Positions 1 through 5,373 of a DNA stretch of 5,812 nucleotides are shown piece after piece. The stretch lies in NCBI GenBank assembly GCA_021795535.1, contig JAJYPG010000101.1:1-5812 (forward strand), read 5' to 3'. This stretch comes from Planctomycetota bacterium (GTDB taxonomy: Bacteria > Planctomycetota > Phycisphaerae > WQYP01). The first letter of the stretch is position 1. Each line of letters starts with the position of its first letter. The notes beneath the pieces were generated by a model, which saw only the letters and a program-made list of their open reading frames with translations, was not told the origin of the DNA and did no database searches. Both the position numbers and the translations under genes were made by a program.

Positions 1-92
1 GGGTGTCCTCACCCGCTTTGGGTCGGCAACGTTACCTGCATAAGAGCGAAACCCGCTGTTCTGCATGGCGTTTTGCAAATCCCGATACAAAC

Positions 93-121
93 GGGCACAC
101 CCCATTTCCGGGGCACACCCC
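93..121. repeat. Two 11-bp direct repeats, GGGCACACCCC
   Basis: GGGCACACCCC occurs at 93-103 and again, identically, at 111-121, with a period of 18 bp. Between them, CCCC (100-103) and GGGG (110-113) can also pair around a 6-nt loop. The pair lies about 30-60 bp upstream of the proposed -10 box of the arfB-like gene. That position would suit an activator or repressor site. It could equally be a remnant of a dispersed genomic repeat. The repeat is read directly; its role is unknown. Confidence 0.5.
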
Positions 122-148
122 CTTGCTGGCGACTAATTCGGGACTTTG

Positions 149-157
149 TGGTATACT
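149..157 (+). promoter_or_regulatory. Extended -10 promoter for a probably leaderless arfB-like mRNA
   Basis: TATACT at 152-157 is preceded by TGG at 149-151, giving the extended -10 pattern TGn-TATAnT. No convincing -35 hexamer lies 16-18 bp upstream, which is common for extended -10 promoters. Only seven bases separate the -10 box from the ATG at 165. A normal start point 6-8 bases downstream of the box would therefore put the mRNA 5' end at or beside the ATG. The bases before the ATG (CATTGAC) contain no Shine-Dalgarno sequence, which agrees with leaderless translation. Confidence 0.5.
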
Positions 158-164
158 CATTGAC

Positions 165-611
165 ATGAGCGACGCAGTTTCATATTTGCCCGGCATAACG
201 CTGGGACCGGGTGTATGGGTGGACAAAGCACACCTTAGTTTCGGGTTTTCCCGTTCCAGCGGACCGGGTGGCCAGAACGTCAACAAGGTGAACACCAAGA
301 CGGAGCTGCGCGTCCGACCGTAGGATCTCCACGGCCTGTCCGCACGGGCCATTCAGCGGCTGATGGGACTGGCGGGGCGACGGGTGGATGCCGCGGGCTA
401 TCTGCTGCTGGTCAGTGGAAGCCAGCGGACACAGGAAGCCAATCGGCGAGCCTGTGTGGAAAAACTTCGTGAACTTATCACCGAATCCCTGGTGGAACCA
501 AAGGTTCGTCGGAAAACCAAACCGACCAAAGGCAGCAAAACCCGCCGCGTGGAATCCAAGCGGATCAATTCACAACGGAAGTCACAGCGCCGCGTTGTTG
601 CTGAAGTCTAA
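165..611 (+). pseudogene. arfB: ArfB/YaeJ-type peptidyl-tRNA hydrolase (ribosome rescue), interrupted by an in-frame amber codon
   Basis: ArfB-family proteins enter stalled ribosomes that lack a usable A-site codon. Their GGQ loop hydrolyses peptidyl-tRNA, while a basic C-terminal tail lies in the mRNA channel. The first 52 codons carry the family signature SSGPGGQNVNKVNTK (residues 31-45, GGQ at 35-37), then reach TAG at 321-323. The same frame continues to TAA at 609-611 with DLHGLSARAIQRLMGLAGRR and a Lys/Arg-rich tail containing VEPKVRRKTKPTKGSKTRR. Read through, the product is 148 residues, close to the roughly 140 of E. coli ArfB. Both halves are intact and in one frame, so a single substitution explains the break; the codon may once have been GAG, CAG or TGG. 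The ATG at 165 fits the promoter and gives a normal N-terminus; the second half has an internal ATG at 363. The 52-residue product would hold the GGQ loop but lack the tail. The gene may be a fresh pseudogene, a read-through gene or a sequencing error. Family assignment is firm; functional status is not. Confidence 0.85.
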
Positions 612-617
612 GAACCA

Positions 618-654
618 GTGCAAATTAACTTCTACAGATTCATCTGCAAACCAG
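618..654. repeat. Diverged direct repeat, copy 1
   Basis: This copy matches 772-807. The core TACAGATTCATCTGCAAACCAG (split here: TACAGATTCATC, then TGCAAACCAG; 633-654) is identical to 786-807 except for one base, T here and A there. Weaker similarity continues upstream through a shared GTGC. Within this copy, CAGAT (635-639) and ATCTG (642-646) form a short dyad around TC. In the second copy the dyad carries one mismatch. The function is unknown. The copies lie between convergent genes, so a promoter-operator role is unlikely, and a decayed dispersed or tandem repeat is more plausible. Confidence 0.6.
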
Positions 655-674
655 CTGCGGGTTTACACCAAACA

Positions 675-696
675 GCTACGGGAGTTATCCCGTGGC
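675..696. terminator. Hairpin, candidate terminator between convergent genes
   Basis: GCTACGGGA (675-683) pairs with TCCCGTGGC (688-696) around the loop GTTA. This gives nine base pairs including one G-T pair. The hairpin lies 64 bp past the arfB-like stop codon. No T-run follows on the plus strand, and only a weak TGTTTGG follows on the minus strand. It may therefore be an mRNA 3'-end stabiliser or a non-canonical, possibly bidirectional terminator. The fold is visible in the sequence; the role is inferred. Confidence 0.35.
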
Positions 697-771
697 CCGC
701 TCGACTTGAATTAAAAGTGTTCCGCTCGCCGCAGCAAACCGCCTTGTCATTAAACCAGTCCCGCGAATAAT

Positions 772-807
772 GTGCGATTTAATTTTACAGATTCATCAGC
801 AAACCAG
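772..807. repeat. Diverged direct repeat, copy 2
   Basis: This is the partner of 618-654, with matching starts 154 bp apart. Its last 22 bases differ from copy 1 at one position. It lies 30 bp downstream of the AsmA-like stop codon as read on the minus strand. Both copies end in AAACCAG, and an AAACCAG-like motif also precedes each copy, so the unit may once have been part of a longer tandem array. Confidence 0.6.
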
Positions 808-819
808 TGGGTGCATTCA

Positions 820-841
820 GGTGAAGCTTCCGGCCTTCACC
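820..841 (-). terminator. Hairpin overlapping the AsmA-like stop codon
   Basis: GGTGAAG (820-826) pairs perfectly with CTTCACC (835-841) around an 8-nt loop. On the minus strand the stem includes the TGA stop of the AsmA-like gene. No T-run follows, so it is not a classical intrinsic terminator. It could mark or protect the 3' end of the transcript. The seven-pair stem could also arise by chance. Confidence 0.25.
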
Positions 842-3800
842 GGCTGGCGTGCTGCCGCCCCACAATTGCCCGGATGAATGTTTCGTGGATTGCATCGTCA
901 AGCTGTTTGAACGCGACCGGTGTTGCCTTCGGGTTCTGCCAAGTTCCACCCACCTCAATCGTGCTGACGTTTGATTCCAGCGCGTCTAAAATTGCCTTGG
1001 TCTGCGGAACAAATGGTATGTGAATGTTCCCAAATGGCTGCACCGTTCCCACCACATAACCGGAGATTGTGCTTTCCGGCATCTTCCATATATCGGAAAT
1101 GGTGCCTGTGGCCAGTGTGCTCGCCCCCCGGTCCGTGTAGTGCAGATAGGTGATATGAGCGTTACCATTTTCCAGTCGCCAGGTCGCATGGCCATGTCCC
1201 ACTGCGGCAACGGTTCCGGTCTGGACGTGCAGCAGGCTGTACAATGCGGCCATAATTGTGGTGTGGATAAGGTCTGAATTGGTAATGCGTATGCTCCCCT
1301 GGCCAAAAGCGGCGTTCCATCGCCCGGGTGTGGCAATTACGCTTATTCGTCCGGAAAGCAGGCCCGGCACCGGCAGTGCGCGTGGTTTGACCGTTCGCGT
1401 TATTTGCGCCAGATCAATATCTGTGAAATGTAAATTCAATTGCGTGGAATAGAAGCCTCCGGAATGTCGGCTCAGTCTGGCCCATGGCCGCACGGTTCCA
1501 TTGGCCAGGCCAATGGACGAGTGGTTGATGACAAGAGAGTGTTTGGAAATCATGGCGTGAAGCAGAATGGCACCGAAATTCATCGCTCCAAGCCGCGCCC
1601 CATTGGAATTGAGTTTCAAAAAAAGCGCCATGGGTGCCAGTGGGTGGGTGCTGTGTGTGGGACCGGCGGAAAGCGTTCCATGAAACCCGCCGCGCATATT
1701 GTGCAACACCCGCAGCGTGGGGAATAAAACCGGAATATCGGGCAGATTGCAAACCAGCGATGCGGAAGAGGCCAGTGGATCTTTGAGCGAATAAACCCCC
1801 CGTCCGCGGAGGGTATTGCCCAGAATAGTTGCGTGAATACTGGAAAACGCCAGCACGCGGCCCAGCGCGTTTATTTTCAACCGCACCGAACCGACCGGGA
1901 AAGCCAATTTCGAAATATTGGCTTTAAGTTGCGCCTGGCCCCGGTAGCTTTGTTTGAAAACATTCCAGCTTCCGGCGGCGGATCCATTAAGGGCAAAGGT
2001 CAGGGCCTGACTTTGCACCGTCAGTGGCCAGTCGGCAAGGCTCATGGAAAGTGTAACATGCCGCGGGTGTGCCCAATTCCATCCGACGGTGCCAAGGAGT
2101 TTTCCCGCGCCGCTGTTTTGCACCACGATGGGGCTGACCAACAACGCTCTGCGCACATAATTTATCCGCGTTGTGGCCGAGAGTATGCTGATGGGTTGGG
2201 TGTTCGGCCAGAGTGCGGGCCAAAGCAAATGGGTCGCGGAGAGCGAACCATGAATGGTGGCTTTTTGCAGGTCGCGGTTGGGCAGATTGATGCGCAGCTT
2301 CAGTGCCACACGTCCGGCGACTTTCCCGGTTGTTGGTGGCAGCAGCAGTGTCGCGAGGCGCGCCGCCCGTATGTTGGTCGCGCCTATGGTCATGGATGCC
2401 AGGTGCCCGTTGAATCCGGCCTGCGCCGCGATAGTTATATTTCCGCCCAGCAGTCTTACCGTTTTTGTCGCGATGTTTATGCTGGTACGCGAGATGGATC
2501 CACGAACCAGAACCGGGGGCAACATCAGCCGATGACTGTTGACACGAAGCGCCGCACCGGCCAGGCGACCTTTTAACCGCAAATGCAGCGGCAGCAGATT
2601 CCCTTGTGCCAGCAAGTGCCCGCTGACCACACCACCGACCGCCCAGGGCGCGGCTTTGCCATTGGTGTGACTTATTACGGGAAGACCGGTGAGCGTAAGA
2701 AGCAGATGGGCAGGATATTGTCCAAGAAAAATGCAGTTGCCGCTGGCCGCCAGACTCCAGGTTTTATTGGCGACCAGAAAGTTCTGAATTTGCATGCCGC
2801 CATTGTTGCCATAAGCGCGCAGGCGTACTTGTGAATCCGCAGGCAGATTGGAAAGTGGAATGGAATTTCCATGGCAGCGCAAATGCACATGCCAGATTTT
2901 CAACGGCAGATCATAAGTTCCACTCAGTTTCAAATAGGGATCGGTTGGCAACGCGCAATGTGTTACCGTAAGTTTCCGGGCGTTTATCGCCCCCGCGGCG
3001 TTGAGGCCGTTTAAGATAATGTTTTTTCCCTGGGTCAAGAGCAGCTTGGGCGTGGTTAGCCGCCATGTCATGCCATGGCGGAAGCTGCCTTGTGCCCCGA
3101 TATTCAGTTGCGTGTTCCACAAGCCACGCGGACTTTGGCCGGAACTTGTTATTTTCGCGGTAATAACCCGCTGCCCCGGCCATGGAGACAGCAGCGACCC
3201 GGAAAGTGTTCCACTTTGTGCGGTGGCACCCGGCAAACTTATATCCCGCCATGCGGCCTGAATTTCAATATGTCCCATGGCCGGGTTGAATAGTCCGCTT
3301 AAATGCAATCCACCCCCCGCGAGTTCTGCGCGAATGCCCTTGCCATGAATGCCGCGGCTGTCCGCCCAGAGGGAACCGCGAAAAACACGAATGGGCAGTG
3401 GCCACCAGGCCAGATTAAATGTGAGACTGCGTGGATTTATCCGCCAGTGTTGTTGTGCGTACTGAATATTGGAACGGCCACGCACATGCAGCGCTCCAAT
3501 CGCCAGATGTATGTGGGTGGCATGTTCATCCAGCATTGAATCCGTTACATGTCCAACAATATTGGCCTTAAGCTGCGCTGGACCACGCCACTGCGGCCAG
3601 AACAGCCGCAGCCAGTTGGCCAGTCCACCGCCGCGAATTTGCACCGTGTGCGTCCATTGCTGTTGTGGCGCGAGGGTTCCGCGAATATTCACCCATGGCT
3701 GGTGGGCCAGGATGGGGGTGGAAAGACGAAAATGCCATGCCAGGGGACCGCGGGCTTCAGCCGTGAAGGAAATATGCCGGATTTTGAGAACATTTGTGCC

Positions 3801-4364
3801 AAACGCCGGGGCCACGAGTTCGCCGTTTTCCATTGTAATGTGCGGAAGAATTATAGAGGAAAGTGGTTTGGCATCCCGATGCGTGAGCTTGGTCTGGGTC
3901 CACGCCTGCTGGAGCGCCTGCAAGGCCAATGCCGGAGTCCAGCCACCCTGCGCCGTCCGGCGTATGATAAAACGCGGGGAATTAATGTTTATGGCGGAAA
4001 GGCCCAAATGACCCGATACCGCATACCAGAGCACATTGTTATGCCGCAGCGTGATTTTTTGTATCCGCAGAATGGGCCAATGTCCCAAAGGCAGCCCCAT
4101 CTGCACCCTTTTAAGAGTCGTTTCACCCCACCAGTTAATCTGCACTACTGGTGCGTTGATCCGCAGGCCCGTGTTCGCTTCTATTGTGGCGATAACCCAC
4201 TGGTGGGCGTATGGAGAACGCAAAAATTTCTTCCCACCATACGCTGCGGCGGCCAGAGCAAGAGAAATAAAAAGCAGTAAAAAAAACGCGCGACGCAACG
4301 TTCGCCAGAATCGCCGGGGAGGGTTGGCCACGGAAGGCTTTTTGGTAGTATCAGCCTTATTCAT
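837..4364 (-). CDS. AsmA-superfamily periplasmic protein with one N-terminal membrane anchor
   Basis: The 1175-residue product begins with a basic cytoplasmic tail (K8-K9, R17-R18, R21, R24-R25) and one hydrophobic helix at about 26-44. A very long periplasmic part follows, dominated by alternating hydrophobic and polar residues, as expected for stacked beta strands. The C-terminal part looks like the AsmA C-terminal region: GQGSIRITNSDL near 1021-1032, then a leucine-rich helix, then ATWRLENGNAHIT, a TGTISDIW strand, and near the end VGGTWQNPKATPV (about 1137-1149). That last motif closes many AsmA, YhdP and TamB-like proteins. Family members span the periplasm as hydrophobic grooves and are implicated in phospholipid transport to, and integrity of, the outer membrane. 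Which subfamily this belongs to cannot be settled by eye, so I give no symbol. The ATG at 4364 is supported by an AGGA 11 nt upstream and by the anchor starting at residue 26. The stop is TGA. The lipoprotein gene lies upstream on the same strand, suggesting a shared envelope role. Confidence 0.82.
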   Translation of the reverse strand: MNKADTTKKPSVANPPRRFWRTLRRAFFLLLFISLALAAAAYGGKKFLRSPYAHQWVIATIEANTGLRINAPVVQINWWGETTLKRVQMGLPLGHWPILRIQKITLRHNNVLWYAVSGHLGLSAININSPRFIIRRTAQGGWTPALALQALQQAWTQTKLTHRDAKPLSSIILPHITMENGELVAPAFGTNVLKIRHISFTAEARGPLAWHFRLSTPILAHQPWVNIRGTLAPQQQWTHTVQIRGGGLANWLRLFWPQWRGPAQLKANIVGHVTDSMLDEHATHIHLAIGALHVRGRSNIQYAQQHWRINPRSLTFNLAWWPLPIRVFRGSLWADSRGIHGKGIRAELAGGGLHLSGLFNPAMGHIEIQAAWRDISLPGATAQSGTLSGSLLSPWPGQRVITAKITSSGQSPRGLWNTQLNIGAQGSFRHGMTWRLTTPKLLLTQGKNIILNGLNAAGAINARKLTVTHCALPTDPYLKLSGTYDLPLKIWHVHLRCHGNSIPLSNLPADSQVRLRAYGNNGGMQIQNFLVANKTWSLAASGNCIFLGQYPAHLLLTLTGLPVISHTNGKAAPWAVGGVVSGHLLAQGNLLPLHLRLKGRLAGAALRVNSHRLMLPPVLVRGSISRTSINIATKTVRLLGGNITIAAQAGFNGHLASMTIGATNIRAARLATLLLPPTTGKVAGRVALKLRINLPNRDLQKATIHGSLSATHLLWPALWPNTQPISILSATTRINYVRRALLVSPIVVQNSGAGKLLGTVGWNWAHPRHVTLSMSLADWPLTVQSQALTFALNGSAAGSWNVFKQSYRGQAQLKANISKLAFPVGSVRLKINALGRVLAFSSIHATILGNTLRGRGVYSLKDPLASSASLVCNLPDIPVLFPTLRVLHNMRGGFHGTLSAGPTHSTHPLAPMALFLKLNSNGARLGAMNFGAILLHAMISKHSLVINHSSIGLANGTVRPWARLSRHSGGFYSTQLNLHFTDIDLAQITRTVKPRALPVPGLLSGRISVIATPGRWNAAFGQGSIRITNSDLIHTTIMAALYSLLHVQTGTVAAVGHGHATWRLENGNAHITYLHYTDRGASTLATGTISDIWKMPESTISGYVVGTVQPFGNIHIPFVPQTKAILDALESNVSTIEVGGTWQNPKATPVAFKQLDDAIHETFIRAIVGRQHASR

Positions 4365-4375
4365 TTCGCGATAAA

Positions 4376-4379
4376 TCCT
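4376..4379 (-). promoter_or_regulatory. Ribosome binding site of the AsmA-like gene
   Basis: On the minus strand AGGA lies 11 nt before the ATG at 4364. The spacing is slightly long but usable. The TGA that ends the open +1 frame from the lipoprotein gene (4381-4383) lies one base upstream of this site, an arrangement typical of coupled neighbouring genes. Confidence 0.45.
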
Positions 4380-4380
4380 G

Positions 4381-4531
4381 TCAGCATGGTGATTGCGGTG
4401 TCCAGTCCATTGTAACCCATTGTGGCCCGTCTGTTGGTTGCGTTGTATTTATTGTAGCCGCATTACTCCATACGTCGGCACTTAAAGCATCTCCCGGAAA
4501 ACGCCTCCCGGATATTTCGGGATTGTGGGCA
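4381..4531 (-). other. Spacer with an open +1 frame continuing from the lipoprotein gene
   Basis: The spacer between the lipoprotein stop and the AsmA-like gene is 167 bp. Read in the +1 frame relative to the lipoprotein gene, it is open for 50 codons after the CCC-TGA end and stops at TGA 4381-4383. That is 16 nt before the next ATG. The translation (starting DAHNPEISGRRF, ending VTMDWTPQSPC) has a balanced composition with three Trp. Apart from an ATG nine codons from its end, I see no start codon in this frame within the spacer. It could be translated only by frameshifting or from inside the lipoprotein gene. Chance openness over 50 codons is not rare, so this is a weak coding call. TACAAT boxes at about 4448-4453 and 4410-4415 on the minus strand could be -10 elements, without good -35 partners. 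Confidence 0.25.
4506..4522 (-). terminator. Weak hairpin after the lipoprotein gene
   Basis: TCCCGGA (4506-4512) pairs with TTCGGGA (4516-4522) around a 3-nt loop, with one G-T pair. On the minus strand it starts 9 nt after the TGA stop and is followed by GGCGTTTTCC, a short and displaced T-run. It may be an attenuator between the lipoprotein and AsmA-like genes, or simply chance. CTCCCGGA occurs twice here (4491-4498 and 4505-4512). Confidence 0.25.
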
Positions 4532-5170
4532 TCAGGGTTTCTGTGTCGGCGGGATATTGCCGGAAGTCTGCGGCCCAAAGCCAAAAATCCACCAGTCGCT
4601 GCGGTAGGTTCTTCCGACAAAAGGCCCGGAGCTGGCCACAATATCGCCGGTCTTTCGCCAGTAGGCGACATAAGCCACACTGGCGTACCCCTTCTGGCGA
4701 ATGTTCTTAAACAGGGCAATTTCCGGAATAAGCACGGGAATATAGCCAAGGCCGGAGGTGGGCGTGGTGGTGGTGGCGTATACCGGTGGAATGCCGACCA
4801 GCAGGCTCTGGTTGTTGATTCCCAGTGCTGCGCACCGCACCTCGAGAACAATTTGTGCCTTGGACCGTGAGCTTACCAGTCGCACCCCGCCCGCCAGCAG
4901 ATGGGCGCGCAGGTCCGCAATCAGAAATTTCTGCTGGGCGATGGATGGGTCCAGATATTGCGAATCAACAAATACCCGCCGGTCCCGCAGATTCGTTACG
5001 GTAAGACGGGCGATGGATTTTGCTGCCGCATCACTAAGCAGATATTGTTCATCAGCGGTTTCCGGCGGGTCGGTAACGCGCAAGGTGGTGCAGGCTCCGC
5101 AGAAGAGTGTGCAGCCAATAAGCAACGCCAGAGTCGCCGGGCGATAAACATGTTTTTTCCAGTGCCGCAA
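4532..5170 (-). CDS. Conserved lipoprotein of unknown function (DUF6655-like)
   Basis: From the TTG at 5170 the product is 212 residues. A basic start (RHWKKHVYR) leads into a hydrophobic stretch, ATLALLIGCTLFCGA, and then Cys27, the likely lipidated residue; the C-G-A-C lipobox is imperfect. LIGC, ending at Cys20, is an alternative box but leaves a short core. The mature part has conserved-looking blocks: VTDPPETADEQYLLSDAAAKSI, VFVDSQYLD, FLIADLRAHLLAGGVRLVSS, IVLEVR, and a C-terminal KNIRQKGYASVAYVAYW ... GDIVASSGPFVGRT ... WWIFGFGPQTSGNIPP. From memory this resembles the uncharacterised DUF6655 family of planctomycetes; no function is known to me. The frame is open to a TTG at 5242 and has another TTG at 5212, preceded by GGAG, but no ATG. 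I chose 5170 because it gives a normal signal peptide and because 5171-5242 is only 25/72 G+C, unlike the gene body. An out-of-frame ATG at 5151 is the alternative. The gene ends in CCC-TGA with an open +1 frame beyond it. Confidence 0.75.
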   Translation of the reverse strand: MRHWKKHVYRPATLALLIGCTLFCGACTTLRVTDPPETADEQYLLSDAAAKSIARLTVTNLRDRRVFVDSQYLDPSIAQQKFLIADLRAHLLAGGVRLVSSRSKAQIVLEVRCAALGINNQSLLVGIPPVYATTTTPTSGLGYIPVLIPEIALFKNIRQKGYASVAYVAYWRKTGDIVASSGPFVGRTYRSDWWIFGFGPQTSGNIPPTQKP

Positions 5171-5345
5171 TTTCGAGGAAACTAAAATTGTATTGAAAAA
5201 GAATAACTTCAAGAGGCGGGAAACTCCAAAGGCTTTTTGCAAAAGCGTAAAACAAATCCAAACCCTTTCCCGATAAACCGGGCAAACGCATTAGCATTAT
5301 ATTATAACGTCTGGCAACCCATATTATTCCATTGGATCAAAAATA
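5171..5345. other. AT-rich spacer between merA and the lipoprotein gene
   Basis: The stretch is visibly richer in A and T than the genes on either side. It holds the T-run of the merA terminator, a possible -10 box at 5296-5306 and a small CCCG/CGGG hairpin (5269-5272 with 5279-5282, 6-nt loop). The 5' part of the lipoprotein frame (5171-5242) may be untranslated leader or a real N-terminal extension. I see no other gene. Confidence 0.5.
5296..5306 (-). promoter_or_regulatory. Possible -10 region for the lipoprotein gene
   Basis: On the minus strand TATAATATAAT contains two overlapping perfect TATAAT hexamers (5306-5301 and 5301-5296). A start point near 5290-5295 would leave a leader of roughly 120 nt to the preferred TTG. 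No good -35 hexamer is found at 16-18 bp from either box, and no extended -10 TG is present. AT-rich DNA gives such matches by chance, so this is tentative. It fits the proposed terminator just upstream, which would make a separate promoter necessary. Confidence 0.35.
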
Positions 5346-5373
5346 TTACGTGGCACAGCAACTAAGCCGTGCC
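5339..5373 (-). terminator. Intrinsic-type terminator over the merA stop codon
   Basis: On the minus strand GGCACGGC (5373-5366) pairs with GCTGTGCC (5359-5352) around a 6-nt loop. This gives eight pairs with one G-T, followed by ACGTAATA and then TTTTT (5343-5339). The stem includes the codons for the terminal Cys-Cys pair of MerA, and the TAA stop lies between the stem and the T-run. The T-run is eight bases from the stem rather than adjacent, which weakens the call. If real, merA ends its own transcript and the lipoprotein gene needs its own promoter. Confidence 0.45.

Larger units (their letters stand above)
1..164. other. Non-coding region upstream of the arfB-like gene
   Basis: I see no supportable gene here. 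One plus-strand frame is open from the window edge and ends in a TGA overlapping the arfB-like ATG (165-168). Its translation is rich in Pro, Cys and Trp and looks like nothing I recognise. Another frame ends at a TAA at 41-43 and could be the last few codons of a gene outside the window. Positions 1-5 and 10-14 can pair (GGGTG with CACCC, 4-nt loop), but no T-run follows. The rest holds the 11-bp repeat and the promoter listed separately. Confidence 0.5.
612..836. other. Intergenic region between convergent genes
   Basis: This 225-bp region separates the 3' ends of the arfB-like gene and the AsmA-like gene. I see no coding region. It holds a diverged direct repeat (618-654 and 772-807) and a hairpin (675-696). 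It also has a shorter direct repeat, CAGCTGCGGG at 652-661 and CAGCTACGGG at 673-682. A fragment matching part of the longer repeat, CAGCAAACC, is at 732-740. Confidence 0.6.

Noticed and set aside
1..168. Plus-strand frame open from the window edge and ending in an ATGA overlap with the arfB-like start
   Set aside because: An ATGA overlap would suggest an upstream operon gene. However, the translation looks unlike a protein, the region contains a tandem repeat, and an extended -10 promoter lies inside it.
165..611. UAG reassigned to an amino acid across the genome
   Set aside because: The AsmA-like, lipoprotein and merA frames contain no in-frame TAG in about 1,540 codons. General reassignment would be expected to place some there.
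652..700. Integron attC-like or other recombination site in the paired repeats and hairpin of the intergenic region
   Set aside because: The inverted pairs lack the RYYYAAC/GTTRRRY core arrangement, and no integrase or gene cassette is visible.
618..807. CRISPR-like array
   Set aside because: There are only two diverged copies and a fragment, the 117-bp spacing is too long, and no cas genes are present.
1833..2576. A 247-codon plus-strand open frame opposite the AsmA-like gene
   Set aside because: It lies wholly antisense to a frame with clear membrane-anchor and AsmA-type features. Its translation has a random, Arg/Gly/Gln-rich composition without recognisable motifs.
3549..4280. A 243-codon plus-strand open frame opposite the AsmA-like N-terminal half
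   Set aside because: It is antisense to the well-supported AsmA-like gene. The low stop frequency follows from that gene's codon use, and I see no domain or start signal.
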